Both the position numbers and the translations under genes were made by a program. From contig NZ_CP101620.1 in assembly GCF_024399475.1 (NCBI RefSeq), positions 124,001 through 188,000 of the forward strand: DNA of 64,000 nt. The letters run 5' to 3'. Source of the DNA: Allocoprobacillus halotolerans (GTDB lineage: Bacteria > Bacillota_I > Bacilli_A > Erysipelotrichales > Coprobacillaceae). Positions 55,623 through 64,000 of this stretch are shown one piece after another (within the stretch, counting starts at the first letter, position 1; the number at the start of each line of letters is the position of its first letter). The notes under the pieces were generated by a model. That model was not told where the DNA came from and did no database searches. It worked only from the letters and a program-made list of their open reading frames with translations.

Positions 55623-56007
55623 AAGTAAACAAAGAAATAAGAAACTATACAGAAAGCATTGCCTTCGGACTCAACCTTAGACAATGCTTTTTTCTGTATT
55701 AGCCTGTATCGTTGCAGTAGCAATCTACTTTCTATTTATAGATCATCTAGGAATGGAAATGACAAGCTGGTGCTGTATGCTGGGGGCTGCCCCATTTGCT
55801 GCTTTAGGATTCATTAACTATCAGGGAATGAATGCTGAACAGATTTTCATGACCAGCATTCGCTCACTGATTTTACAATACACAAATCTTATTGATCAGC
55901 CATATAATCTCTATTACGAAATCATGAAAGACTATATTGATAGAAAACAAAAGGAAGGTGTGAAAAAGAATGTTAAAAAGCTACGCAAAAATAAGAAAAC
56001 AGAATAA
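55613..56007 (+). CDS. PrgI-type conjugation membrane protein (one-base shift)
   Basis: Rejoined at T run 55688-55693, 131 residues. MEIKVNKEIRNYTESIAFGL is the PrgI-family start, followed by two membrane helices (FSVLACIVAVAIYFLFI; CMLGAAPFAALGFINYQG). PrgI is the VirB3-like partner of VirB4 in Gram-positive channels. It overlaps VirB4 by 38 bp. Confidence 0.85.
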
Positions 56008-58333
56008 AGAGAAAATTCATGTTCCAAGAACTGCACAACAGACAATTCCTATTGATACTGTCTATGAAGATGGTATCTTTCGCATGGGAACACGTTATTC
56101 AAAGACATATCGTTTTGTTGATATCAACTATTCGATTGCATCAGAAGAAAGCAAGGAAAATATCATCAAGAACTATAAAGATATTCTAAACTCATTTGAT
56201 TCTACGGTTACAGTTAAGATTACAATCAATAACCATAAAATTGATCTTGCCCAGTTCAAGGATGATGTATTATTAAAGCTCAAAAACGATGAAAGATATG
56301 ACCAATTTATAAGAGAATATAACCAGATGCTTCTAGAAAATATGGCAAGATGTGAAAACATCATACAGGAAAAATACATTACAGTTACCTGCTATAAAAA
56401 AGATGTAACGGATGCCAGAATATTCTTTTCAAGACTGTTCAATGATCTTTCTTCTCATTTTTCACGTTTAGGTTCAGCATTGATTGAACTGAACCTGAAT
56501 GAAAGATTAAAGATACTTCATGATTTTTATAGAAATGGTGAAGAAGAATATTTTGATTTTGACTTATCATACAACGCAAAAAATGGTCGCTCATTCAAGG
56601 ATGACATCTGTCCAAGAGCACCTGTATTTAAAAATAAGTATTTCCAATTAGGTGATAAATATGGTCGAGTATTATACATTTCCAAATATCCACAATTCTT
56701 AAAGGACAAAATCGTTGCTGACTTATGTTCTATCAATAAGAATCTCATGTATTCAATGGACATCATCTCCATACCAACAGATGAAGCAGTGACAGAAACA
56801 GAAAACAGATTACTGGGCATTGCAACCAATATTGCTAATTATTCTCGTAAACAGGCTGCAAATAATAACTTTGCAGGAAGTATCCCCTACGATATGGAAA
56901 AGCAGCAGGAGGAAATCAAGGAATTTTTAGATGATTTAACCGTAAGAGATGAAAAAATGATGCTAGTTAATATCACTATCGTTCATTTAGCAGATTCATT
57001 AGAGGAACTAGATGCTGATACTGAAGTCTTGAAATCTATAGCTCGTTCCAATGTCTGTGAATTAACTCCCCTATTCTTTGCAAGTAGACAATTGGATGGA
57101 CTTGTCTCAACGCTTCCTATTGGTATCAATCGTCTTGATACGATGGTTCGTACTTTATTGACTGAAAGCGTTGCTGCCTTTATGCCTTTTCGAGCACAGG
57201 AAATCATGGAAAAAGGTGGTATCTGGTATGGAAATAATGCAATCACTAACAATATGATCATCTGCAATAAGGAAAATCTTAAAAATCCTAATGCTTTTGT
57301 CCTTGGTGTACCGGGTGCTGGTAAATCATTTCTTGTTAAACAGGAGATTGAATTGGCTATGGCTTCCAGTGATGATGATATACTTATCTGCGATCCGGAA
57401 GGAGAATATGATATTATCATGCAGAAATTTGGTGGTGAAATCATAGAAATCTATGCCGGTGGCAAGGATTATATCAACGCTATGGATATAACACTTGGTT
57501 ATGGTGACTCTGGAGATCCATATAAGGATAAGGCTCAATTTATTCTGTCATTGATTGAAAGTGCCAATAGAGGTACTGTTTCATTAGAAGAACGAAGCAT
57601 TCTGGATAGATGTATCAATATCGTTTATCAGAATTATGAACAAACCGGTATCATGCCAACCTTAAAGACATTAAGAGAAATGCTCATTCAACAGCCAGAA
57701 CCACAGGCAAAATCTTTAGCATTGAAGATGGAATTGTTTACAATCGGTTCTATGGATTTGTTTGCACATCATACAAATGTCAATACGAAAAGTCGTGTCA
57801 TTTCCTACAACATTCATAAGCTGGATAAGAACATGAAAACAATGGGACTTCTTGTCATCACCGATCAGATCATCAACAGAGTCAATGAAAACTGGAAAAA
57901 TGGAAAAAGAACACATATCTTCCTAGATGAATTTCATGTTGTCTACAGCAATCCTGAAAGTGCAACCTTTTTCAACTCTGCATGGCGTCAGTTCCGTAAA
58001 AGAGATGCATTCCCAACAGGAATCACGCAAAACGTAGAATATCTGTTGAAAGACGAAGAAGCACGTTCAATTCTATCCAATACTGAATTTATCGTCATGC
58101 TGAATCAGGCAGCCAAAGATAGAGAACAGCTTGCTAAATTATTAAAAATAAGTGATGAACAGATGAGTTTCATTACCAATTCTCAACCGGGTTCAGGACT
58201 TATCAAACATGGTCCAAATCTAGTTCCATTTATTAACAAAATACCAAAGCATACATTTATGTATCAGACCAATACAACTAATCCAAATGATAGAAAAGAA
58301 AAACTTATTCAACAGGGACTACTTACAAGGTAG
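55970..58333 (+). CDS. VirB4/TraE conjugation ATPase
   Basis: 787 residues, intact. The C-terminal ATPase shows FVLGVPGAGKSFLVKQE (Walker A, about residue 445), ILICDPEGEYD, HIFLDEFHVV (Walker B, about 650) and GITQNVEYLL. The N-terminal VirB4 domain binds the channel. It is the energising motor of the secretion system and the best conserved gene of the operon. Confidence 0.95.
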   Translation: MLKSYAKIRKQNKEKIHVPRTAQQTIPIDTVYEDGIFRMGTRYSKTYRFVDINYSIASEESKENIIKNYKDILNSFDSTVTVKITINNHKIDLAQFKDDVLLKLKNDERYDQFIREYNQMLLENMARCENIIQEKYITVTCYKKDVTDARIFFSRLFNDLSSHFSRLGSALIELNLNERLKILHDFYRNGEEEYFDFDLSYNAKNGRSFKDDICPRAPVFKNKYFQLGDKYGRVLYISKYPQFLKDKIVADLCSINKNLMYSMDIISIPTDEAVTETENRLLGIATNIANYSRKQAANNNFAGSIPYDMEKQQEEIKEFLDDLTVRDEKMMLVNITIVHLADSLEELDADTEVLKSIARSNVCELTPLFFASRQLDGLVSTLPIGINRLDTMVRTLLTESVAAFMPFRAQEIMEKGGIWYGNNAITNNMIICNKENLKNPNAFVLGVPGAGKSFLVKQEIELAMASSDDDILICDPEGEYDIIMQKFGGEIIEIYAGGKDYINAMDITLGYGDSGDPYKDKAQFILSLIESANRGTVSLEERSILDRCINIVYQNYEQTGIMPTLKTLREMLIQQPEPQAKSLALKMELFTIGSMDLFAHHTNVNTKSRVISYNIHKLDKNMKTMGLLVITDQIINRVNENWKNGKRTHIFLDEFHVVYSNPESATFFNSAWRQFRKRDAFPTGITQNVEYLLKDEEARSILSNTEFIVMLNQAAKDREQLAKLLKISDEQMSFITNSQPGSGLIKHGPNLVPFINKIPKHTFMYQTNTTNPNDRKEKLIQQGLLTR

Positions 58334-58346
58334 TCCTTTCATTTTT
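58316..58346 (+). terminator. Hairpin at the end of the VirB4 gene
   Basis: GGACTAC and GTAGTCC around TTACAAG, followed by TTTCATTTTT. It overlaps the last codons of VirB4, so it is probably a partial terminator before the hydrolase gene. Confidence 0.6.
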
Positions 58347-58368
58347 ATAGAAAGGAGTTGATAGCATC

Positions 58369-59991
58369 ATGAATGAAATCAAGAAAAAAACAAAAAACAG
58401 GGAAATTAAAAGCAAAGACAAGATTGTAGATGTAAGAAAGCATATTAAAAATATTGCCATACATTCAAAAGATAACAGCAACGCTGATGAAAAGGAAACA
58501 CAGAACACATATGCTGTTGATCATGTATCTAAAAAAGGTAAAAAAGCTATAAATAATGTCAAAGAACAATCAATAAAGAATGCCAAAAAACAATATACCA
58601 AAAGAAAAGAAAATAAGATTATTGAAAGACAAATTCAAAATGTCTATACCCCTACCCCACCATCTTCTTCTCAACATAAATCAGATAAAACAGTATCTGA
58701 AAACAATTCTCTTAATAAAAGAAAAACTGTTCAAAAAGATTTAAAAATAAAAAAAGATTCAAAATCCCTGCCAATTAAAAATAAAAATATTGTTATCAAA
58801 AAAGAAACAGCTAATCAAAAGACTTATCAACATAAGATAAAAAGTTTTGTTAAATTAAAAAATTATAAACAGATAAAAGATTCTTCAAAGAATAGCAATC
58901 GTATCAAAAAAGGCACTCAATCAGCTATGAAAACCCTAAAAGGTTCTCTTATATTCATCAAAAGAACAGCACTCAGTGTTTCTAATCTAGTAGGTGCTGG
59001 AATATCTCTCATATTGTTGCTTGTACTTCTTCTTTTTATCGGTGTTTTTGCAGCCTTATCTGACAATTCATCTGTTAGCTCTACAAATGCCCCACTAAGT
59101 GTAGAGGTATTGGCTTACACTGATACAATAGAAAAATATGCAAAACAATATGAAATGGAAGATTATATTCCAATCATACAGGCAGTCATGATGCAGGAAT
59201 CTGGTGGAAAAGGAACCGATCCTATGCAAAGTTCAGAATGTCCCTACAATACAAAGTATCCAAATAAGCCTAATGCCATACAGGAACCAGAGTACTCCAT
59301 TGATGTAGGTATACACTATCTGTCAGACTGCTTTAAATCAGCTCAGGTCAAGGACAGCTTTGATAATGAACATATCTTTTTAGCCTTACAGGGATACAAC
59401 TATGGTAATGGGTATATAGATTGGGCAGTTAAAAATTTTGGAGGATATTCCAAAGCCAACGCAAAAGTATTCTCAGATCAAAAGAAAGCAGAACTAGGTA
59501 CTGACGTCTATGGTGATCCAAATTATGTTGAACATGTCATGCGATATGTTTCTCTTGGATTCGGCAATTATAGAGAGCAGCCTAATTTTGATAATATGGA
59601 TGCATGGGGTACTAATAACCCATATTCGAGAGCAAATCTTTATGGCCAATGCACTTGGTTTGCTTGGGGACGTTTCTATGAAATCTATGGATATTCTCCC
59701 GGATTTATTGGTGATGGTTGGAAATGTGTTGATCAGTTGTTACAGGCACATCCAGACAAGTTTATCAAATCCAATGAACCAGCAGTCGGTGCAGTATTCT
59801 CCTGTATTGGAAGAAATCATGTAGGAATAGTTATTGGTTGGGATGGAGAAAATATAACAATTCAAGAAGGAAATCTCGATGGGTTAACTAACACATTTGC
59901 AGAAGCAAAAAAAGACTGGCATACAGCAACTTATTCATTAGATCAGTTTCGTACTAAATGCAAAGGTGTTGTATTTGCAGTGCCCAAATAA
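58369..59991 (+). CDS. Bifunctional lysozyme-like/CHAP cell-wall hydrolase of the transfer system
   Basis: 540 residues: a long basic N-terminal region (1-195), a membrane helix (ISLILLLVLLLFIGVFAAL, about 212-230), a lysozyme-like domain with the catalytic Glu in QAVMMQESGGKGTDPMQSSE (about 269-289) and a CHAP domain (YGQCTWFAWGRF, catalytic Cys about 425; HVGIVIGWDG with His). It resembles Tn916 Orf14/CwlT, the hydrolase that opens peptidoglycan for the channel. Confidence 0.9.
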   Translation: MNEIKKKTKNREIKSKDKIVDVRKHIKNIAIHSKDNSNADEKETQNTYAVDHVSKKGKKAINNVKEQSIKNAKKQYTKRKENKIIERQIQNVYTPTPPSSSQHKSDKTVSENNSLNKRKTVQKDLKIKKDSKSLPIKNKNIVIKKETANQKTYQHKIKSFVKLKNYKQIKDSSKNSNRIKKGTQSAMKTLKGSLIFIKRTALSVSNLVGAGISLILLLVLLLFIGVFAALSDNSSVSSTNAPLSVEVLAYTDTIEKYAKQYEMEDYIPIIQAVMMQESGGKGTDPMQSSECPYNTKYPNKPNAIQEPEYSIDVGIHYLSDCFKSAQVKDSFDNEHIFLALQGYNYGNGYIDWAVKNFGGYSKANAKVFSDQKKAELGTDVYGDPNYVEHVMRYVSLGFGNYREQPNFDNMDAWGTNNPYSRANLYGQCTWFAWGRFYEIYGYSPGFIGDGWKCVDQLLQAHPDKFIKSNEPAVGAVFSCIGRNHVGIVIGWDGENITIQEGNLDGLTNTFAEAKKDWHTATYSLDQFRTKCKGVVFAVPK

Positions 59992-60553
59992 TTAATATAA
60001 ATAAAATAAAAAACAATCAAAAAATCAACTAAATAAAATTTTACAACCCTTAAAATTGACTAATAAATCTACTGTAGTATAAATTCCATCATTGTATTTA
60101 TTCTTTTACATTTAATTACTATTAACTTCTAACCAGTTATAAAAAACAACCAGCTTAATTATCACTTAAAATAGTCATTAATCATGCTTGAATTTATAAA
60201 AGGGCATTCAAAACATGTCCTTTTATTATTTTTTTATAAACATTATATACTTAAAAACTTTAAAAAATCGCAAAAGATAATTTATGACAATAATGTTCAT
60301 AATATTACATTATCACTTAAAAATCGACAAAACAAAATGTGATTCTATCGTCAAAATTTCAGTAAATTTTCATATTATAGATAAGTTTGTAGAATTCATA
60401 TTTACTCTCTCTATAATGATTACCCATAGGAAATAAACTATCGTAATTTGTAAACAAACCACACTATAAAAGGCACAATTGTGCTTAAAAATACATATAT
60501 TATCTTATTTGTAAAACGTTTTACAAATTACTAAAAGAAGGGTAAGTGATAGA
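59992..60553. other. AT-rich non-coding region with regulatory palindromes
   Basis: No gene in 560 bp. It holds a terminator (AAAAGGGCAT/ATGTCCTTTT, 60198-60235), a GCACAATTGTGC palindrome (60473-60484) repeated at 62199-62210, and a perfect 20-bp palindrome (60508-60527) with arms TTTGTAAAAC/GTTTTACAAA just before the next gene. The last looks like a LacI-type or other dimeric regulator's operator. A TTTGTAAAC half site lies at about 60448. Confidence 0.6.
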
Positions 60554-60898
60554 ATGTTTTATTCTCGTGAAGAAATTGAACTTACTCTAAATTTATACTC
60601 TATTGCAAAAGTACATTTGAACGATTTGGAAAGGAAACAACTGATCAATGGTGAAAGTAATGCTACAAACTTTGAAAAGAATTGCTATCATTATTATTCA
60701 TATATTATCAATATTGTTCATACTTGGATAAATACCTTATTGCCTGATGAAGCAGAAATTATTCAAAAAAGAATTATCGATAAGAACACCTTTGATTTTA
60801 TTGCGATTCAGCTTGGTTATGCCAATCATAGCTCTGTTATTAGAAAATATAAAAATATTCTCAATAAGTTGAGCTTACAAGAGGTTCAGGAATGTTAA
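60554..60898 (+). CDS. Sigma-70 region 4-like phage-type regulator
   Basis: 114 residues: an N-terminal helical part (EIELTLNLYSIAKVHLNDLE) and a C-terminal HTH (AEIIQKRIIDKNTFDFIAIQLGYANHSSVIRKYKNIL) similar to late-gene regulators such as ArpU. It begins the holin/endolysin cassette and is likely its control gene. AAGGGTAAG precedes the ATG. Confidence 0.65.
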   Translation: MFYSREEIELTLNLYSIAKVHLNDLERKQLINGESNATNFEKNCYHYYSYIINIVHTWINTLLPDEAEIIQKRIIDKNTFDFIAIQLGYANHSSVIRKYKNILNKLSLQEVQEC

Positions 60899-61343
60899 AG
60901 GTATCAGAATATATGCAATGGTTATATTCAATTATTTTAACAATCGTGACATCCCTTTTGGAGAACACTGGATTCTATTTTTACTGTATCTTTTATTGAA
61001 TATTATTGATACATTAACTGGATTTGCAAAAGCTAGAATTAATAATCAGGAAAGTTCATCCGTAGCATTGATAGGAATTATTAGGAAAATGGGATATTGG
61101 ATAATGATATTGATTGCCTTCTTAATTCCTGTGGGATTTCAAGAATTAGGAAAAATCATTAGTGTAGATTTATCTGTAACAATTTTTCTTGGCTGGTTTG
61201 TTCTTGCTTCTCTAATCATCAATGAATGTAGAAGTATCCTTGAAAATCTGGTAGATGCTGGATGTAAAGTTCCTCAAATACTTATTAAAGGTTTAGAAAC
61301 AGCTTCTAAAAATATAGAAAGTATAGGTGAAGAAAATGAGTAA
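60892..61343 (+). CDS. Phage-type holin (one-base shift near the start)
   Basis: From ATG 60892, inside the stop codon of the previous gene, the frame MLKVSEYMQWLYSIILTIVT breaks at the four-T run 60956-60959. One added base joins it to LFGEHWILFLLYLLLNIIDTLTGFAKARI, a bacteriophage holin of the family with DYxTG-type D-xxTG. The total is 150 residues with four membrane segments. An ATG at 60918 in the second frame is a less likely start. It would release the endolysin encoded next. Confidence 0.75.
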
Positions 61344-62183
61344 ATATATTATTGATATTTCTTATCATAATGGAGTAGTGGATTTAGGCAAGGCAAAAAA
61401 ATATATTGCAGGAGTTGTTGCGAGATGTTCCTATGGATGGAGTTCATCGAATATTGATAAACAGTGGGACAACAATGCAAAACAAGCTAATGAATTGAAT
61501 ATTCCACTATTTGCCTATCATTTCTGCTATGCAAGAAATGAAGAAGAAGCAAAAAAGAAGCTAAATTAGCACTAAAAGCATGTCAAAATTATCAAGTAAA
61601 TGTTATCTACTATGATCTTGAATATTCAGATTATCAAGGCAATCTAAGCAATGACATGTATTATAAAATAGCCAAAGCATTTTGTGATGCCATTGAAGAT
61701 TCAGGTCATTCAGTTGGTATTTATGCCAACCAAAATTGGTTTAAAACCAAGCTCACAAATGATGGATTTTCAGCTTGGACTTTATGGTTAGCAAACTATG
61801 GAAACAATAATGGATATAACAACTGGAATAATGAATTACAGTATAATCCTTTCAATCATGTTTTATTGCATCAGTTTACTTCTAATGCTAAAAATGGTGT
61901 ACTCAAAAATATCGAAGGAATTAGTTCAAGTAATCTTGATTGCAGTTATGATCATGGACTGATAAGTATATTCGTCAAAGATAGCCAAATCAGTGAAAAC
62001 AAATCATTTCATGTTGGTGATAAAGTAAAAGTAAAAGCAAATTCAAAATGGTACGATGGACAATCAATTGCAAGTTTTGTATTCAATAACGAATACGAAA
62101 TCATTCAAATCGATGGGGATAGAGTAGTAATTGGAGTAAATGGAAAAGTCACTGGTGCTATATCATCAAGTAATTTATATTAA
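61336..62183 (+). CDS. GH25 lysozyme (endolysin, one-base shift)
   Basis: Rejoined at A run 61551-61556, 282 residues from ATG 61336. MSKYIIDISYHNGVVDLGKA, GVVARCSYG, VIYYDLEYSD (catalytic D-x-E) and SVGIYANQNWF are GH25 muramidase signatures. The C-terminal 60 residues (VGDKVKVKANSKWYDGQSI...INGKVTGAISSSNLY-like) form an SH3-type wall-binding module. The start overlaps the holin stop. Confidence 0.9.
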
Positions 62184-62198
62184 TGGAAATTTAAAAAA

Positions 62199-62210
62199 GC
62201 ACAATTGTGC
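62199..62210. repeat. Second GCACAATTGTGC palindrome
   Basis: Identical to the 12-bp palindrome at 60473-60484, here flanked by A6 and T3, so it could also be a weak terminator for the lysozyme transcript. The two copies bracket the regulator-holin-lysozyme cassette. Confidence 0.6.
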
Positions 62211-62291
62211 TTTCAGGTAGATGTATTATTTAAATGTAGAAAACATACCGGTATAAATTCTACAAAATAAAAAAACAGGAGGAAAAGAAAA

Positions 62292-64000
62292 ATGGCAGAT
62301 GCTAACATTTTAAAAGCACAAAAATATTTAAACAATATGTATGGACATAGAAGTGAATGGGTTAAATTGGATGAAGATGGATTAACAGGGACCCTTCTAT
62401 GTCAAGGGATTATCAGAGCATTCCAAATTGAAAATGGTATTCCTTCAGTAACTGGAAATGTCGGAGATTTAACATTATCTAAAATGAGATCGTTAGATCC
62501 TATTTCTAAGATGAATGCTGATGATGAGGGTATTCCAAATGTATGTATTTTACAATGTGCATTGTTTGCAAAAGGATATAATGCAGGAGGAATTACTGGA
62601 GTTTATTATACAACAGGTGTAAATGCAGTAAAACAATTCCAAGAAGATGCAAACCTTGAAGTAACTGGAATTATCGATTGGAAAGTATGGATGGGGCTTG
62701 TTTCATTAAACTGGTTTAATAAAACTAGTGGTGGAAAAGATAAAATCGTTCAAATTCAGCAACAGTTAAATGCTGACTGGTCAGATATTATTGGTGTTGG
62801 TCCTTGTGACGGAGTCGTTTCACGATTTACTGCTTATGCGCTTATTGCTGCACTACAAGCTGCTGAGGGAATTTATACAGATTTTATTGGTAGTTTAGAT
62901 GGGACTAATTTTGGAACTCAGACAACAGCTAACTTCCCTACTGTATTAAAACAAGGGCAAAATGGAGAATATGTTAAATATAACAAATTAGTTCAATATG
63001 GATTATACTTAAATGGCTATGATCCCGGGAGATTTGATGGAAATTTTGACAGTACTACAAAATCACAAGTAGCTGCATTCCAAGAATTCTACGCATTAAC
63101 TGGTATTGGATTAGTTACTTCAGGAGAAGTAAACTGTTCAACAATGAAATCACTTTTAACAAGTAAAGGTGATACAAGCAGAACTGCAAAAGCGTGTGAT
63201 TGCTCAACTGTATTAAATAGTCAGCAAGCTCAAGATTTAAAGTCATCTGGATATCAAGTTGTTGGAAGATATTTAACTGGAACTGTTGGAGGATCAAGAA
63301 GAAAATTCATTACTTTTGAAGAAATTGAAAACATTGAAAATGCAGGTTTAAGAGTATTCCCTATCTATCAAGATGGTGGTTATGAATTAGTATACTTCCA
63401 AGATTTAAGACAGGGAACTGTTGATGCACATACTGCAATTTCATCAGCGGAAAGAATTGGAGTCCCAGCTAATACTGTTATCTATTTTGCAGTTGATTTT
63501 GATTGCTATAGTTATCAGATGACATCATTTGTTATTCCATATTTCAGAAAATTGAATTTAGTATTCAATAGTTCAAAAAACACCAAAAATTATAAAATTG
63601 GTATTTATGCGCCTAGATACATCTGTTCTTACATCAGTGATTTAGGGTTAGCTGAATATTCATTTGTTGCAGACATGTCTAGTGGATATAGTTGCAACTT
63701 AGGTTATCCTATTCCAAAAAACTGGGCTTTTGATCAATTTTATGAATTGAAAGGAAGCGAACAATTCAATTCTAGTCCTTCATTTGACTTAGATAAGGTT
63801 GGATATTCTGGAAGAGATCGAGGTATCTCAACATTTGATGAAGCGACTTATTTAACACCTGATCAATTAGCAGAATCCAATTCTGAAAATATGGTTGAAA
63901 TTCAAAGAGATCAATTTATCTATAATGTGCTTGAGCCGTTGGGATATTTAGATGCAGTTAGTAATGCAAGTTTAACTTATAACCAAGAAATTTTATTAGA
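62292..64000 (+). CDS. Peptidoglycan-binding and DUF1906 glycoside-hydrolase-like protein (partial)
   Basis: Open from ATG 62292 (AGGAGG upstream) to the window end, at least 569 residues. It begins with peptidoglycan-binding-like repeats (GTLLCQGIIRAFQIENGIPS; GVYYTTGVNAVKQFQEDANL; NFDSTTKSQVAAFQEFYAL). A DUF1906 domain follows from about residue 300 (ACDCSTVLNSQQAQDLKSSG, then YQVVGRYLTG; FPIYQDGG; VIYFAVDFDCY). DUF1906 is a TIM-barrel hydrolase of cell walls. No signal peptide is seen. The protein may be released with the holin, or be a phage-like tail lysin. The end lies outside. Confidence 0.85.
   Translation, partial: MADANILKAQKYLNNMYGHRSEWVKLDEDGLTGTLLCQGIIRAFQIENGIPSVTGNVGDLTLSKMRSLDPISKMNADDEGIPNVCILQCALFAKGYNAGGITGVYYTTGVNAVKQFQEDANLEVTGIIDWKVWMGLVSLNWFNKTSGGKDKIVQIQQQLNADWSDIIGVGPCDGVVSRFTAYALIAALQAAEGIYTDFIGSLDGTNFGTQTTANFPTVLKQGQNGEYVKYNKLVQYGLYLNGYDPGRFDGNFDSTTKSQVAAFQEFYALTGIGLVTSGEVNCSTMKSLLTSKGDTSRTAKACDCSTVLNSQQAQDLKSSGYQVVGRYLTGTVGGSRRKFITFEEIENIENAGLRVFPIYQDGGYELVYFQDLRQGTVDAHTAISSAERIGVPANTVIYFAVDFDCYSYQMTSFVIPYFRKLNLVFNSSKNTKNYKIGIYAPRYICSYISDLGLAEYSFVADMSSGYSCNLGYPIPKNWAFDQFYELKGSEQFNSSPSFDLDKVGYSGRDRGISTFDEATYLTPDQLAESNSENMVEIQRDQFIYNVLEPLGYLDAVSNASLTYNQEILL

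Noticed and set aside
1-64000. tRNA or rRNA genes
   Set aside because: Reading both strands I saw no tRNA T-loop/acceptor combination and no rRNA segment; a covariance search could still find one.
1-64000. Insertion sequences
   Set aside because: No DDE transposase or terminal inverted repeats were found; TnpV alone is not an IS.

Overview
The window is AT-rich DNA typical of a low-GC gut Bacillota. An Erysipelotrichia/Coprobacillaceae-like host is my best guess from gene style, not something proven here. It holds two mobile elements side by side. Bases 1 to about 21,400 are the right part of a temperate siphophage-type prophage. From about 21,540 onward comes a conjugative element of the Tn1549/CTn class (or a conjugative plasmid) with parAB, a ribosomal-protection tetracycline resistance gene and a type IV secretion module. 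A holin/endolysin-like cassette follows at about 60.5-64 kb.

Prophage, left to right: portal (partial), large and small terminase, a putative nuclease gene with its own leader, a GNAT toxin-antitoxin pair and a late regulator lie on the minus strand. They are followed by small early genes, RusA, a ubiquitin-like conjugation cassette (E2-like, companion, E1/ThiF, Ub-like), a helicase loader, four 22-bp iterons, a replication initiator, RecT, a DUF1351 protein, YqaJ exonuclease and an excisionase-like HTH. The immunity region at 16.6-18.6 kb has divergent Cro-like and CI-like regulators, an ImmA protease and two cargo genes. Integrase and attachment region close the prophage at about 20.1-21.5 kb.

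The ubiquitin-like cassette at 8.06-10.66 kb is the most exciting system. Four translationally coupled genes encode a beta-grasp protein ending in Gly, an E1 with GxGGxG and a candidate catalytic Cys, an E2-like protein of the PRTRC-B type and a large acidic companion. I see no JAB peptidase and no E3-like protein.

Conjugative element: eight GTTACTAACA-type repeats precede parA and parB. A thioester/SpaA adhesin and accessory genes follow. A PadR-VOC-tet operon sits under a perfect 21-bp operator. Next come an ArdC-methylase-helicase of about 2,758 residues with an out-of-frame TnpV gene nested in it, a primase, a candidate oriT, MobC and a relaxase. A structured RNA/terminator leader stands in front of the transfer operon: PcfB, ArdC, VirD4, Maff2, VirB6, DUF6674, PrgI, VirB4 and a CHAP hydrolase.

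Caveat: about two dozen genes are broken by one-base shifts, almost all at A or T runs that appear one base short. Restoring one base rebuilds full-length proteins of expected family length (for example tet, 640 residues). I therefore annotate these as whole genes carrying probable sequence errors, not as pseudogenes.
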